DNA from: Syntrophaceae bacterium
GTDB lineage: Bacteria > Desulfobacterota > Syntrophia > Syntrophales > UBA5619
Assembly (NCBI GenBank): GCA_919902745.1
Contig: CAKKRN010000259.1
Span: 1-5,639 of the forward strand
Direction: 5' to 3'
Length of the DNA: 5,639 bases
Below, piece by piece: positions 5,194 to 5,639 of this stretch (position 1 is the first letter of the stretch; each line of letters starts with the position of its first letter). The notes under the pieces were generated by a model. That model was not told where the DNA came from, made no database searches, and saw nothing but the letters and a program-made list of their open reading frames with translations. The position numbers and the translations under genes were made by a program.

Positions 5194-5639
5194 ATGCCGA
5201 TCGTTTACGCCGTTTTCATGCTGCTCCTCGTCACGTTCGGCGCGGTGGTGATGAGCCTCGAGATCCTCTCGTCGAACCTGATGTCCCCCTACTTCGGGGG
5301 TTCCATCTACATCTGGGGGAGCATCATCAGCTCCTTCATGGTCCACTTCTCCGTGGGCTACGTCCTCGGCGGATACCTGTCGCGGCGGCTCCCGCGGCTC
5401 TCCGTTCTGGCGGCCTTCCTCGTCGTCTGCTCACTCTGGGTGATCCTGATCCCGGCCTTCTACAGACCGGTCTGCGAGCTGGTTGCAGACCGCATAGACG
5501 ACGTCCGTCTCGGTTCGCTGGTCGCGATGAACCTGATCTTCTTCGTACCGGTCTCGATCATGGCGATGGTTTCCCCCTACATCATCGGAATCACCGCCGC
5601 CGGGAGGCGCCCATCGTGGCTGACCGCCGGGATGGTCCT
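5194..5639 (+). CDS. Membrane-domain partner of SpeE-like proteins (fused MFS/spermidine synthase type), 3' end off the right edge
   Basis: The frame is open from the ATG at 5194 to the window end, 148 codons with no stop. The visible part is an inner-membrane protein with helices at about 3-20, 38-60, 69-89 and 107-125. 'MSLEILSSNLMSPYFGGSIY' at 20-39 followed by 'IWGSIISSF', then 'GYVLGGYLSRR' and 'VPVSIMAMVSPYI', is the pattern I recognise from the N-terminal membrane half of fused MFS/spermidine synthase proteins (A-x-E-x-x-x-x-x-L-x-x-P-Y-F-G type). Function of that family is not established. It starts 92 bases after the SpeE-like gene and is probably co-expressed with it; the palindrome copy B lies between. 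Whether this protein stops after its membrane domain or carries its own SpeE domain cannot be seen. Confidence 0.8.
   Translation, partial: MPIVYAVFMLLLVTFGAVVMSLEILSSNLMSPYFGGSIYIWGSIISSFMVHFSVGYVLGGYLSRRLPRLSVLAAFLVVCSLWVILIPAFYRPVCELVADRIDDVRLGSLVAMNLIFFVPVSIMAMVSPYIIGITAAGRRPSWLTAGMV

Noticed and set aside
4849..5346. Minus-strand open frame of 165 codons spanning two genes
   Set aside because: It overlaps the end of the SpeE-like gene, the palindrome and the start of the membrane-protein gene, all of which are well supported on the plus strand.

Overview
The window is GC-rich (roughly 60-65% by eye), densely coded, and chromosomal in character. A secreted protein that ends like an outer-membrane beta-barrel points to a Gram-negative bacterium. 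The mix of a SpoIID/AmpG-type cell-wall cluster, palindromic intergenic repeats and SpeE-like membrane proteins would fit a deltaproteobacterium (Desulfobacterota) or relative, but this placement is an inference and nothing in the window proves it. No rRNA, tRNA, CRISPR array, transposase or phage gene is visible.

Left part (1-3225, minus strand). Three genes read leftwards: an M15-family zinc peptidase, a SpoIID/LytB-domain protein (peptidoglycan glycan-strand cleavage family), and an AmpG-like MFS permease that is cut by the left edge after 400 codons. SpoIID and AmpG are 25 bases apart and probably co-transcribed. Neither enzyme has a signal peptide. Together they look like a peptidoglycan salvage unit: a permease to import muropeptides, and two enzymes that could process them in the cytoplasm. 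The 123 bases between the M15 and SpoIID genes are mostly repeat: a 76-bp element with REPIN-like architecture, and next to it a short palindrome containing the M15 stop codon.

Middle (3226-3518). This is a divergent intergenic region. It has a near-consensus sigma-70 promoter facing right (TTGACA, 17 bases, TATAGT) and a weaker candidate facing left. The rightward transcript would have a leader of about 126 bases that can form small hairpins.

Right part (3519-5639, plus strand). First is a 194-aa secreted outer-membrane protein with a C-terminal HxS motif like that of PagL lipid A deacylases. Next is a 298-aa spermidine-synthase-like (Rossmann, SAM-binding) protein preceded by a signal peptide or signal anchor. 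Last is a multi-pass membrane protein, cut by the right edge, that matches the membrane half of 'fused MFS/spermidine synthase' proteins. The two halves usually found in one polypeptide, membrane part first, appear here as neighbouring genes in reversed order. The stop codon of the SpeE-like gene lies in a second copy of the same palindrome that carries the M15 stop codon.

The most interesting points are the leaderless peptidoglycan-salvage trio, the split SpeE-like pair, and the recurring palindrome that supplies stop codons to two unrelated genes.
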